Assembly (NCBI GenBank): GCA_038380435.1
Contig: JAWZYU010000001.1
Span: forward strand, 13,248,001-13,312,000
DNA from: Ryuthela nishihirai
Taxonomy: Eukaryota; Arthropoda; Arachnida; Araneae; Heptathelidae
DNA length: 64,000 nt
Direction of reading: 5' to 3'
The translations under genes were made by a program, and so were the position numbers. How positions within the stretch are numbered: the stretch's first letter is position 1; each line of letters begins with the position of its first letter. Of this stretch, positions 1-9,599 are shown in pieces. Under the pieces are notes generated by a model. That model was given only the letters and a program-made list of their open reading frames with translations. It made no database searches and was not told the DNA's origin.

Positions 1-369
1 TTTTGCCTCTGAGCGGCACTTTTTTTTTGCACACCATGGGCTTAAATGGCCATGTCACAAGGAACCCGAGGGCTAAGAGAAGGTTTGAGGGAGGGGACCC
101 TCAGGAACAGCTGTTGGGAGACAGATGGTAGCCTCCCGTCAAAGGTCATCCAGTCTGTCCTTTAACGTGCACAGGGTATGGCTCTCTCGCACACGGGCCA
201 AGGCTTAACGTCCCATCCGATGGACGGCTGTCTTTCCAAGCCCATCGGTGTCCCATACTGACCGTGGTAAGGGTGGAGATGTTTGCTGAGATAAATCTCA
301 GCGCTGACTCGAACCTGGGAACTGCAGATTACGAGCCTGGCGCGCTACCGACTGAGCCACCACCGCACC
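1..369 (-). repeat. SINE family A, nearly full copy
   Basis: tRNA-derived SINE whose head is at the right end on the minus strand. The head shows an A-box-like TGGCTCAGTCGGTAGCGC and a B-box-like GGTTCGAGTC, followed by a body with the hallmark TGGGACGTTAAGCC and a tail near CAGAGG at the left. This is the reference copy for a family with at least a dozen members here. It runs off the window start. Its body resembles the conserved core of widespread metazoan SINEs, but that assignment is from memory. Confidence 0.8.
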
Positions 370-870
370 TGGATAATGACAAAGTAGCTGTAAATCTTCA
401 AACAAATATAAATGTAACTGTTATCGTTAAAGTATGAAATCCGTTATTTCATAGAATACCTAGTTATTTCATGAAATAACTGATCAAGTCAGTTAAAGCG
501 TAAAACTCACTTGTATTCTATGGTTTAACTAGTTATTTCATAAAATAACAATCTACACCCCGTTAAAGTGTAAAATAACCGAGTAAAAAACCACTATAAA
601 GTGTTATATAATAATAATGATATTAACTTTTATGTTTCGTTTAAGAATATGGAAAGTATTACTTTCATTTACACGCAATATTTTTGTAATTAACGATAAT
701 TTTCTGAACTTAATATATAGAGATGCAGTCTACCCTGAAATGCTACCAAAAGTCAACTAAAAGAAAGAAAAAGACTATTTCTAGTGTCCGAGAGTAGAGT
801 TGAAACCAGGGTCATCCGTCGGTCAACAGAATCAGTGGTCCGAATTATAAAAAACGCCCCAAAATGAGCA

Positions 871-947
871 GGCCAAGTGAGAACGAATCACTTTAGTGAT
901 TCGTTCTCAAGAATGAATCACTTTACTAATTCGTTCTCACTTGGCCT
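871..947. repeat. Hairpin inside the KRBA2-like element
   Basis: A nested inverted repeat just upstream of the integrase fragment. An inner perfect arm GAGAACGAATCACT folds on AGTGATTCGTTCTC (about 879-909). An outer arm GGCCAAGTGAGAACGAAT pairs with ATTCGTTCTCACTTGGCC at 930-947. The two alternative hairpins are mutually exclusive. Confidence 0.7.
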
Positions 948-991
948 CCGCTCATAATGGTCTCCGCTTATAAAGCGAACGACTGAATCAC

Positions 992-1552
992 GTGACACGA
1001 AGATTCATAGGCAAGAGATTCACAACTTTACGGATTTTGGAAGACAAAGTTGTACAGAAGATCTGCAAATTGTGTTTTAATGAACTGAATGTTCAGAGGG
1101 AAAAAGAAAACTCTAAAGAATGTTTGGAAATTCAAGCTAAGAAGATGAAATTAATGTCAGATAAATCTCCTTCTGAAGCCTCTGTGGGGCTTGCAGTCCG
1201 TATCCCAGTACCTGAAGTTGACAGAGGAAGAGGTGACGCCAGATCAATTTTAGCTGTTATCATGAAAATAACCGAAGAAGGATTTTTTCAATTGCGAACA
1301 AGAAACGGCTATAGCAACATAAAACAGCTCTATTCCCGATCCCAGTTCAGCGTCTATGAACAAAAACTAATTAAGATTGAAGAAGTGTCGGATATAGAGA
1401 AATCGCTCCGGTCGGTTGCTACAACTCAAAGTTTAGGTACTGGTCAGGGATTTAGAAAATGTTCATGTAAAACGCAATGCGTCAACAAAAAATGTATTTG
1501 TTTTAGAAATAATGTTCTATGCAATTCCAAATGCCATTTTAGTAATCCCTGA
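992..1552 (+). pseudogene. KRBA2-like integrase, C-terminal fragment (186 aa)
   Basis: The translated product contains the segment IPVPEVDRGRGDARSILAVI and the block LYSRSQF. It ends in a cysteine-rich motif running FRKCSCKTQC...CICFRNNVLCNSKCH (residues about 153-184). I recognise this arrangement as the C-terminal part of the retroviral-type integrase family represented by vertebrate KRBA2 and its transposon relatives. The catalytic integrase core is missing upstream, so this is a fragment even though the frame is open. The first methionine is arbitrary. It sits between the terminal repeats of a 1.4-kb element, consistent with an internally deleted transposon rather than a host gene. Confidence 0.7.
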
Positions 1553-1854
1553 CAAATTATTTTATTGTGTCTTTGTATAAATAACATTTTGTATGCTGTA
1601 TAATTCAGTCAGATTGTTTATTTTACACTTTAACTGTCTATCATTAGTTATTTCATAGAATACCTAGTTATTTCATAGAATAATTAGTTAAAGTGTGGAA
1701 TTATTAATTTATTACACGCTTTAACTGACTTGATCATCATGATTTCTATGAAATAACTGAATTATACACTTTAACGGTAACATAACTACTTTATCCGTCA
1801 CACGAAAAGAAAACAACTATGTCAATGAAAGGAAATACAAATAGATCAATTTTG

Positions 1855-2040
1855 ATTTCATTGGTTTGCAGTGCTTTCTGTGTCTAAGGGAGGAGCTTCT
1901 GTGGGAAAACCGGAAATGCGGGATTCTGCAGATGCACATAAAGCACAGTTTGTATTTTAGTTTGAAGGTTCAAGACTCGAACCTGGGATCATCAGATTAG
2001 GAGTTTGGAGCTCTACCGACTGAGCCAACCTCGTCCCAAT
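1855..2040 (-). repeat. tRNA-derived SINE head, diverged
   Basis: On the minus strand the sequence begins GGTTGGCTCAGTCGGTAGAG and continues to a B-box-like GGTTCGAGTC about 45 bases later, as in family A. The body to the left does not clearly match family A, so it may be a third subfamily or a badly decayed copy. Confidence 0.5.
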
Positions 2041-2155
2041 AAAAGAGTTATAAATAATTAAAGCAGTATAGATAGTTCTCAATTACTCTGCACACAAGTG
2101 ATGAAAACTGTTGTTATATTGTTGTGCTGTTTGGCACTTTTTGCGATAATTACAT

Positions 2156-2365
2156 GAAAATAAATAAATATACCCTCAAGCAGTTGCTTGCCACAGAGGT
2201 CTGACAGGAGACTGTCAGTTTACACGCCATAGTAGAAGGTCTGTGAAAATAATAGGACCCAGCAGAAAACAACGCAAACATACATGCCTTACTCGTGGCT
2301 CGAACCCAGGTCCCTTTGATCAGTAGCCAAGCGCGCTAACCAATTGGCCACGGGACGACCTACAG
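2156..2365 (-). repeat. SINE family B, full copy
   Basis: Reference copy of the second SINE family. On the minus strand the head reads CCCGTGGCCAATTGGTTAGC (A box) and GGTTCGAGCC (B box), like a serine or leucine tRNA. A body with CTGACAGGAGACTGTCAG and AAGCAGTTGCTTGCCACAG follows, and then an A/T-rich AAATAAATA tail at the left. Confidence 0.8.
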
Positions 2366-2369
2366 GGCC

Positions 2370-3150
2370 GGATATAGGGGGGAGACAAGGGAACCCGACC
2401 CCCTGTATCCAGCCCTGTATGTAATATCTATATTCCCCTTTTGAGAAATCTAGTAAGGGTAACTGAATGCAAAAAATTGCTAAACTTTAGTATATTTTAT
2501 GCATTTATCGATCGGTTAAAAAGACCTCTAAAACGGAGGGGGGAACGTTATACTGAAATAGAAATTCAATCTCGTGGCCCACCTCTTTTATTTTTTCCCC
2601 GCTCAGTTGAGTTTCCTGCCCCCCCCCCTACCTTTCTTTTCCCTAGATCCGAGCTTGGTTATATATACTTGTTAAAAATCAATAAGCACAAAAAGAAAAG
2701 GAATCATAAATATTTCTTACTAGCTGCTTTTCCCGGCGTTGTTTGGGTCTGAAACTTTCAAAAATATAGAGTAGATGGCCCTCCCATGTCTTTCGTTTCG
2801 CATAAAAATCATTCCTATCAGTCCCCTTCTGTTTAATTTTTCTCCCTCTCTTTCAGGGAAGGAAAGAAATGGACACATTTCGAGATCCCGTATGAACATC
2901 CATCTCCACGTGAGAAGTTTCTAAACCAAAGAACGGGATTGCCTCGCTCAGATAATGGAACTTTTTAAATCATTTCGTACCCACCAAAGTCCCTCGGATA
3001 AAGTTTGCCAGGCATATATATCTTTATATAAAAAATTAAATATGGTCTGAAATACTCCAAAAAATGTATAGATACTACGAAATAATTATTATTAATAAAT
3101 ACACAGAATGCATGTAGATACAGAATTCAATAAATACTTATGTGAAAGAA
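2370..3150. other. Unassigned AT-rich stretch
   Basis: Pyrimidine-rich and AT-rich sequence with a C9 run near 2620. I see no convincing exon, RNA gene or repeat boundary. Confidence 0.5.
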
Positions 3151-3157
3151 AATATTG

Positions 3158-3231
3158 CCGATGGTGCGGGATTCGAATCCGCGACTCTCCAGATATATGC
3201 CTGAGTGCTCTACCGCTAAACCAACCATCGG
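3158..3231 (-). tRNA. tRNA-like sequence, probably a tRNA pseudogene
   Basis: A 74-base minus-strand segment has a perfect 7-bp acceptor stem (CCGATGG with CCATCGG), a D-loop-like TAGCGGTAGAGC and a T-loop GATTCGAATC. The T stem has one mismatch and the anticodon stem is imperfect, with the loop reading CATATAT. No SINE body follows it. It could be a decayed tRNA or the head of an unknown SINE. Confidence 0.45.
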
Positions 3232-3419
3232 ACGATTATTTGCTTCCCCAATGTGACCTTTTATATCTTTCATTGAATATGTGCCATCTAAATCAGGAAA
3301 GGCAACTGTTTTCACAATTGTTTGCTAATGAATGGGCTGATTTATTAGCAATCCAATCCCCACCTGTTAGGTGTGGTTAAGGCCTAGTTCAGCAACCTTC
3401 GACTATCGTGCACAACACG

Positions 3420-4550
3420 TAGAAACTGCACGATCGATACATAATATAATACATTAAAATTTAGAAATCGCACGCAGCTAAAAAATAGATAAAGAAAACA
3501 ATTATCACACATTGTGAAAGACGTGCTGATATCTGTCCTAAGCACACGGATTTTCCCTCTTAGATTCGAGGTCCTTTATCCAAATTCCAGTCGTGTACAC
3601 TTGGTTCGCCACAAGGGTATGATGCAGAGAGAGAAAAAATACGATCATGTGAATTTGTCCATTCTTCGTTAGAGGAAATGATTTCTTCTTAGAATAACAT
3701 TATGCGATATGCGTATTGGAGTTTTTTTTATATAAAATAAACTTATATTTTGAAATATATACAAAACACAGCGAAATCGGTTACAGTCATCCCAATGAAA
3801 CACTACTTAGACGTATAATCTCAAGTGACTTGTACAGTTTCGGCATATCAGTACTTGAAGTTCGTTAATAACTTTCTATAAGTATTATTTCTTGATACTA
3901 GTTTTAAAATAAAAATCCTCTATATTCATTCAGCTAAGCCTTGAGAAGCAAATTGCAGATATTGCAGCCGAGTAGAAACTGAATGGGTCATATAAGAATC
4001 CCCCCACCACCGCAATAATCATCCATATTTTCATCCATTTTTGATATTATTAATTTAATATTTTGTACTTTTGTTGATCACTACACCCTAATTCGCATTT
4101 TAAAATGAACTTTCGAAATATATGTCTTCCCCTCCCTCCTTGCTGTTCATAATGAAATAGTTATAAAATCTGTCCAATTACCTGTCATAACTTTGGTACC
4201 AGTGAGTCAGAGTAATTCGATTTCTACCGAGTGATATATTTTATAAAAATAAACTTTTGTTCTCGATGTACCTTTTTCAGAGAGTCACTGTTGAGCTACA
4301 AAACTAAGTCAATTAATCCTCTAACATTTAAATAATCTCACCGCAAAAAACAACGTTTTTTGAGTCCCGTGTGTAGGGGTCGTTTCCTGTGATACTTTAC
4401 TACTGAATTAATAGCAAGTATCTGTGTTTCCTTTATGCTTTAAAAAGCCATCGTATTTTTTTGTCGTTGATGTAATTATCAATCTTTATTAAAAAATCAT
4501 AATTCCAGTTGAATAAATTTGGAGAGTTATTTTTATTTATTAGAACCTCA
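3420..4550. other. Unassigned AT-rich stretch upstream of the broken kinase
   Basis: Low-complexity AT-rich sequence without a supported gene. From about 4560 it becomes alignable with the region upstream of the intact kinase copy (shared TTATCTGGCA at 4563 and 23601). Confidence 0.5.
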
Positions 4551-4631
4551 GTTTTTTTTAAGTTATCTGGCATTCAGTTTGAACAATTAAATGGAACGAA
4601 AAATCGAAGGTGACGTCGATAGAACATCATA

Positions 4632-4674
4632 GGGTATATAATGTAGTTGTCGTTGATCAAAAGACGCAACAAAA
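4632..4674 (+). promoter_or_regulatory. Candidate kinase promoter: TATA-like box and conserved upstream word
   Basis: GGGTATATAATG at 4632 looks like a TATA box about 140 bases before the start codon. CAAAAGACGCAACAAA at 4658 is repeated almost exactly at 23712 upstream of the intact kinase. Conservation between copies whose neighbouring sequence has decayed suggests a shared promoter or 5' leader element. Confidence 0.4.
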
Positions 4675-4774
4675 CGCATCAATCGAATTGGCGGTTAAAC
4701 TGAAGAAGAATTTCACTTGTCATGTATTCATGCTGAGGTACTGACCTGTTTTCCTGATCTTGTAGCGACTAAAA

Positions 4775-5425
4775 ATGTGTGCTCAACGTTTTCGTTTGAT
4801 TTCTGCTGCCGTTGATCATCTGAAAAGTCAACCAGACATTCTCTATGTACGCTGCCTGGGTGAAGGAGAGTTTGGAGAAGTGACTGAAATGATTGAAAGA
4901 AAGGAGAAGAGGAGAATTGCCGTTAAAGTGGCGTCATGTCCTTCCCCAGGCGACGATTTCTACTGGCCACGTTTAAACCACCGGAACATCATCCCACTCT
5001 ATCGAACTTTGCCACTTATAGGAAAGAGTCGTGCCTTTGTGATGCCTGTGATGAAGAGGGACATCTACGATAAGATTCACGACTGGGATTTTGTCCATGA
5101 TCCGAATTGTCTGATGCGGAAGAGGAGTACGTAGTTGATGCTTTGAAAGGACTCGGTTATCTGCACAGCTGCCGTTTGTGCCACATGGATGTGAAGGAGG
5201 AAAATATCCTTATTGATGCCACCTGTAATCGTGCCATTCTCACTGACTTTTCCCTATTGTCAAACATCGAAAATATTTGATAGAAGGAAATTTGGCGTCG
5301 TCTTCAGTTACCTGCCTCCAGAAGTGACTTCAAGAAGTTTGAAGGAACAAAAAGAGAAAGGGCTTGAAATATCAGATAAAATGGAGAACAGGCATTGCTG
5401 TGGAGTCTTTAAGAATCAGTGGTGA
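4775..5425 (+). pseudogene. Broken Ser/Thr kinase-like gene, sister of the copy at 23.8 kb
   Basis: The first 118 residues (4775-5127) hold a glycine loop LGEGEFGEV and an AVKVA lysine motif, closely matching the intact copy. The middle of the domain, with the catalytic-loop motif CHMDVKEENILI and the motif LTDFSLL, continues only in the next frame (5128-5277) and ends at a TGA. The segment SYLPPEV resumes in the first frame at about 5300, after which the C-lobe is lost. It therefore has at least two frameshifts, an internal stop and a truncated C-terminus. The upstream leader and the 3' stem-loop module are still recognisable, so the whole gene unit was duplicated and this copy decayed. Confidence 0.85.
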
Positions 5426-5468
5426 TTGAGAGAAAAAGTGCCTAAAGACTGACAATAAACATTATAAT

Positions 5469-5632
5469 ATGGTAGTGAAACAAGTATCATAGGATATATC
5501 CTTGTTATATATATGTAGGATATAATATTGGTAGGAAACAAGGATCTTTTGGTAGTGAAACAAGTATCATAGGATATATCCTTGTTATATATATATGTAG
5601 GATATAATATTGGTAGGAAACAAGGATCTTTT
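5469..5632. repeat. Tandem duplication, two copies of about 82 bp
   Basis: The segment starting TGGTAGTGAAACAAGTATCA and ending AACAAGGATCTTT occurs twice head to tail. The copies differ only by a two-base expansion of a TA run. It lies inside the decayed kinase 3' region and is absent from the intact copy. Confidence 0.85.
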
Positions 5633-5744
5633 GTGCGCAAGATTACAGAAATTTGATGTCTTTGATTCTTGATACTTTCACAGTTGATGGTTTGACTATG
5701 TAAATAATGATTATGTTAGAGGAAGGCGTCGACTACTTCCTTTA

Positions 5745-5835
5745 TGAGCTGTGTGCCTCAAGTATTCAGAAAAGGGGGGAGACTTAAGATGTGGTGGGCA
5801 ATGTCAAACAGGATCTTTTTGGAATTGGCTTAAAG
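5745..5835 (+). repeat. Possible LINE 3' remnant
   Basis: One frame reads KRGRLKMWWAMSN, similar to the KRGRPRMQLADNVKQVW segment that ends the RTE-like LINE at 63.1 kb. At DNA level AATGTCAAACAG is shared exactly. Short and diverged. Confidence 0.35.
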
Positions 5836-6058
5836 TGGCGAAATGCAACAGGTGTAGCTGAGAATAGATGTGTTTGGAGAGGTAAACTGCACATAGTGGG
5901 TGGAGACATGTAATAGAAGAAACATTAAAAGAGACCTCTTGGTCCATGAGAAGAAAAAAGGGCAAAAAAGTACGTTTTAATTAACGTAAGATTCAGTGGC
6001 AAAGATAGGTGGCCAGTAAATATCTTAAAAAAGGAAAACAAAAAAAAAACAACAAAAC

Positions 6059-6074
6059 GGTCCTTTTTAGGGCC
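6059..6074 (+). promoter_or_regulatory. Histone-type 3' stem-loop, decayed kinase copy
   Basis: GGTCCT-TTTT-AGGGCC forms a 6-bp stem (one G-T pair) with a 4-base loop. It is preceded by AACAAAAC and followed by CCCCGGCCTG. It is positionally and sequence-wise equivalent to the stem-loop after the intact kinase. Confidence 0.6.
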
Positions 6075-6140
6075 CCCGGCCTGCAAATGGTTGCTAAACT
6101 TTGATAGGGAAAGAGCCTTGCCCTATTTTAGCAATCTAAT

Positions 6141-6236
6141 GTCCTACCCCGCCTTCTCGTGGTGCAGGCTGTTAGTACCTAACAGAAGATTGGTAATGTT
6201 TCTTCTGTTGGGGAACCGAAGGGGAGTGCTGCCAGA
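6141..6236 (+). repeat. Conserved 3' module of the kinase unit (copy 1)
   Basis: Contains CGTGGTGCAGGCTGTTAGTA, then a perfect 9-bp hairpin (AACAGAAGA with TCTTCTGTT, 11-base loop), then GGGGAACCGAAGGGGAG. It matches 25194-25288 very closely even though the rest of this copy has decayed. A related version sits in a LINE leader at 51325-51411. Confidence 0.75.
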
Positions 6237-6249
6237 GCAGACTGATCTG

Positions 6250-7020
6250 GTTATTAAAAGCATTTCATTTTTATCACATTCGTTGCAAGATCTGATATAC
6301 CTATATATCAGATTTCACTGTTTGATCATTCATTTTCATTAAACTAGATATCCAATTGTTTCGTTCTTAAAATGCAAATTTCACAAAGGTCATTATGAAA
6401 ACTAATCTATAAACCTGTACGATGGAAAATGTATCAACTTTTCCAATTTCTGCAAAACGCTAAAGGAAAACGCACTGAACAGAAAAGTAAATTTTCATAG
6501 GAATGCATTTAAACAGGGATAAGACATTTCTAAAAAGACGATAATTTTGTTAAGAAAGTTCGAAACGTATTTTACAGTAGTATGAATTAGGTAATAAAAC
6601 GTAAAAAATGATTGGTTAAATACGGGAGACACCAAGAACCAGATATTGACAAGAGGGTGGGGGGGGGGGTGTTGACTAAGCAACTCCCGAAAATACAATT
6701 CAATGGAACTGCACAATGTTTCTCCCTTTCTCTCTTAGCCTTTGGTGGGGGTTTGGGGAGGCGAAACCTTGGGCCCGATAAGAGATTATAATTACAGTGT
6801 GAAACCAAAAGAGTAAAAAAGCAATCATCTAGGGGGAAGATTCCTACTGAGTGAAGTTACCTTTACAATATGATGGTGATTTTTTGAGGCAAGTACCGAA
6901 GAGAATTTCTAAATAACTAACCGTTGTCATGAATGAATGCTTCTGAAGCTTGTGAAGAAAAATTATCAGTACTATGAGCGCTAGAAATGTGGAAATTGGG
7001 TCCTGGGAGTGTTTCATGTT
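6250..7020. other. Unassigned stretch
   Basis: AT-rich sequence with a G11 run near 6660. No supported feature. Confidence 0.5.
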
Positions 7021-7027
7021 ATAGATC

Positions 7028-7330
7028 GATACAAAATTTCGGATCCGAAGGTCAACTTTAGATCTATTATTGCTAGAGAGCTAAATATTGGTGCCTGAGG
7101 GTATTTTGAGTCGAAGATCTCAGAAATGGGAAAATGTGGATGCGCTGGGTTGCTTCGAGGTCAAAGGTTAAGTATGAATCTACCAGTGTTAGAGGGCTAA
7201 AAATTAGTGCCTGAGGTAATCTGAATCGTAGATATCAGACATTGTCTCAAATCTTGGATGTGATGGGTCCACGGAGGTCAAAGGTCAAATTCGATGCACC
7301 AGTGCTGGAGAGCAATATTTTCATATTCCT
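7028..7330 (+). repeat. Dispersed 117-bp repeat family, about 2.5 units
   Basis: GTGCCTGAGG recurs at 7091 and 7207, and AGGTCAAAGGT at 7158 and 7275, giving a period of 116-117 bp. Related units lie at about 9600-9760 and 10045-10290, and in reverse orientation at about 27430-27790. Confidence 0.7.
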
Positions 7331-7633
7331 ATTCCAGAGGACAGAAAGGAAGGGATAGCTTTCGGCAGAGCTGATTGTGATTAAATGAGGTGGAATGGGG
7401 AGGGGGGATAACCTAATTCTAACTGTTATAATAACTAGAAAAGCCTCTATAAAATGGAAACAATGTTAAAATGAACCACAGATAATCAAAAGAAATTATA
7501 CGTTTATCAAAATGTTCCAATTTAAATTCAAGCTACAGTTATTAAAATGGGATGCAGATTGAATGAGATCTTTGAACCACAATGGGTTAAAGTTTTCTGA
7601 CCTTTTCGAGAATTTGTATGATTCATATTAGAC

Positions 7634-8269
7634 TACAATACTGTGCGAATTAGTTGGGACAAGTGATGCCTGGAGAACCTCTTTGATCCGGCCACATCCA
7701 TCAATCCCCCAAACACCCACCCAAGGTCATGTTTTGGGGATGTTTCACAGCTTCCGGGTCACAGACGCTTCACCCCATTGAAGGAATGATGGACAGCAAA
7801 AAGTATATAGGCATTCTGGAGGCGAAAATGGTCCCAACACTGCTGAAGCTGTTTCCTAACGGCGATGGGGTATTTCAACAGAATCTGGCTCCATGCCACA
7901 ATTCTAAGCTTGTTAAGAGCTTCTTTACACAGAAATATTTGAAGGTATTGAAGTGGCCAGGAAATTTCACCCGATCTAAACCCATTGAAAATTTGTGGAC
8001 CATTATTAAAGCGCGCATATCTAAGATGGATTGCACGACGAAAACCAAAATGATAGAAAGTGTCATGAAAGTATGGTACCACGACCCTGAAGTGAAGGAG
8101 ATGTGTGGAAAGCTAGTGGCATCAATGATTGAGAGGATGAAAGAAGTAATTAAAGCTAAGGGGGAGGGTCATATTCACTATTAACCACACTATTAAACAA
8201 ATAAATACTTTAGTTGTGTCTTTGTTACTGCATTTTCCTATTGTCCCAACTAATTTGCACAGTACTGTA
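7634..8269 (+). mobile_element. Internally deleted Tc1/mariner-type element
   Basis: Inverted ends: the left reads ACTGTGCGAATTAGTTGGGA and the right, reverse-complemented, ACTGTGCAAATTAGTTGGGA. Both lie next to TA. The interior keeps only the last third of a transposase. About 636 bp instead of the usual 1.3-1.7 kb. Confidence 0.8.
7729..8184 (+). pseudogene. Tc1-like transposase, C-terminal half (151 aa)
   Basis: The frame reads VMFWGCFTASG, then VFQQNLAPCHNSKLV, then KPIENLWTIIKARI. This is the order of the second and third catalytic blocks of Tc1-family DDE/D transposases, but here the second block reads QNLAPCH where the family usually has QDNAPCH, so the second catalytic Asp appears substituted. 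The third acidic residue lies in the PIENLW block. The DNA-binding half and the first catalytic Asp are missing. The frame extends slightly upstream of the first Met (KHPPKV). Confidence 0.8.
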
Positions 8270-8389
8270 TAAATCTGTTAATTCTGAGAATCTTTCGCAC
8301 TTAGGAAAGAAAATAACAATTTATTTTTCGATATTGTTTCGCAATTAAATGAAACATACTGGCAAATGTTTCGTTGGTAGAGAAGCGTC

Positions 8390-8600
8390 ATCGATGCCTT
8401 TTTGATATATATTGCCAGAGTTTGAATCACCTTAAATCTAGTATACACAGATGGAACCTGACGGTTCGTCCGACGAAAAGTGTCTTCTTTCCACAGATGG
8501 CAGATTGGAGGTTAGCAGCGAAAACTATCAACCTTTTTAGGAATCAAACTTGGGAACTGCAGATTAGGATCCTGGCTACTGAGCCTACCCCTCAATCGTT
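8390..8600 (-). repeat. Decayed SINE family A remnant
   Basis: Retains the tRNA-head side (GGGAACTGCAGATTAGGATC) but the body is largely unrecognisable. Confidence 0.4.
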
Positions 8601-8780
8601 TAATTGTTAATGGAAGAATGAAATGAACAATTGAAAGGAACCGGTTGTTAAATAAATTGGTGATGACACCATTTCTCTACAGCTTGCAGTTGCATTTTCC
8701 AATTCCCTGCGGATATTCGAATTACGATTGGGCAATGGCCTCGTAATTCCTATGGTCGGTGACTTTACATCTAATCAGTG

Positions 8781-8860
8781 TCAATTATGTGTCAGAAAGT
8801 GCTGATTAGATGTAAAATCGGTGACTTTACATCTAATCAGCACTTTCTGACACATAATTG
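8781..8860. repeat. Fold-back with about 34-bp arms
   Basis: CAATTATGTGTCAGAAAGTG... at 8781 is repeated in inverted orientation ending ...CACTTTCTGACACATAATTG at 8860, with a loop of about 9 bases. The word GGTGACTTTACATCTAATCAG also occurs directly just upstream at 8757. This suggests a templated duplication rather than a transposon. Confidence 0.8.
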
Positions 8861-8874
8861 GGTTAAATGATCAG

Positions 8875-9275
8875 TCACAAGGTCCACAAAAGTTCAGAGA
8901 TGGGTAAGGAAAAGTGATATCGATTGGATAGCTATAAGGATACAGATGGAAGTTTCTCGTTAATCCATCCTGTGTGTTCTTTAATGTGAACAGGGAATGA
9001 CTCTTCTAAACACGAAACCTCGGCTCAACGTCTCATCAGACAAACGGCGGCCTTTCCAAGCCCATTGATGTGCCCTTTCTCGGCAAGGGTAGAAATGGAG
9101 ATTTTTTTCCTTCTTTTTCCACTTGCCAGTATAATTGCCGTAGAAAAGGCTGTGAAGAAGATAAGGCCTTAACAGAATGACAACACGGGACAGAAACATC
9201 CTACCTTATCCAGTGCTCGAACCTATGTCTCTGTGATCAGCAGGCAAGTGCGCTAACCACTCAACCACCGGAATG
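8875..9275 (-). repeat. Chimeric SINE: family A body joined to family B head
   Basis: 8875-9110 is family A body (CTCAACGTCTCATCAGAC, GGCGGCCTTTCCAAGCCCAT). From about 9115 it switches to family B (AGAAAAGGCTGTGAAG... GTGCTCGAACC... GTGCGCTAACCACTC). Either a composite retroposed transcript or a family B copy that landed exactly at the A head. Confidence 0.6.
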
Positions 9276-9309
9276 CTTATTGGGGGAAAATATCATCTGA
9301 CGGTTGAGT

Positions 9310-9546
9310 TGTTTTACCTCTGAGAACACAATTGGTTAAATGACCAAGTCACAAGGACTCCGAGAGCTGTTAGAATTATCATTTCGAGGGCTCAGAGAAG
9401 GTTTCGGAAAGAGGATATACTTCGGTGTCCCCTACTTACCAGGTGTAGCGTGGGTAGTTTTGTGGTGATAAATCTCAACTCTGGCACAAACAGGACCCGA
9501 ACCTGGGAATTGCAGATTACAAGTCTGCCGCGCTACCCAGCTGTGG
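9310..9546 (-). repeat. SINE family A, internally deleted
   Basis: Has the tail (TTTTACCTCTGAG), the AAATCTCAACTCTG block and the tRNA head (CCCGAACCTGGGAATTGCAG). It lacks the central GTTAAGCC region. Confidence 0.7.
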
Positions 9547-9599
9547 CATCTAATACATCTAATATATACATATAGACGATTGTGAGTGATTGATGGAGT

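Larger units (their letters stand above)
370..1802. mobile_element. KRBA2-like integrase DNA transposon, about 1.4 kb, with complex terminal inverted repeats
   Basis: Both ends carry related inverted sequence. The left end has ACAAAGTAG then CGTTAAAGTATG and GTTATTTCATAGAA. The reverse complement of the right end has ATAAAGTAG then CGTTAAAGTGTA and GTTATTTCATAGAA. The terminal regions (about 370-590 and 1620-1802) are studded with two short words, AGTTATTTCATAGAAT and AGTTAAAGTGTAAA, repeated in both orientations. The interior holds one partial integrase-like reading frame and a hairpin. No target-site duplication is obvious, so exact ends are approximate. Probably a non-autonomous, internally deleted copy. 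Confidence 0.6.

Noticed and set aside
1..369. tRNA genes at each SINE head (also near 2340, 11180, 20710, 35840 and others)
   Set aside because: A and B boxes are present, but each is followed by a shared SINE body and lacks a proper acceptor stem, so these are SINE promoters, not tRNA genes.
2441..2752. 103-residue open frame
   Set aside because: Homopolymer-rich, no motif and no splice context.
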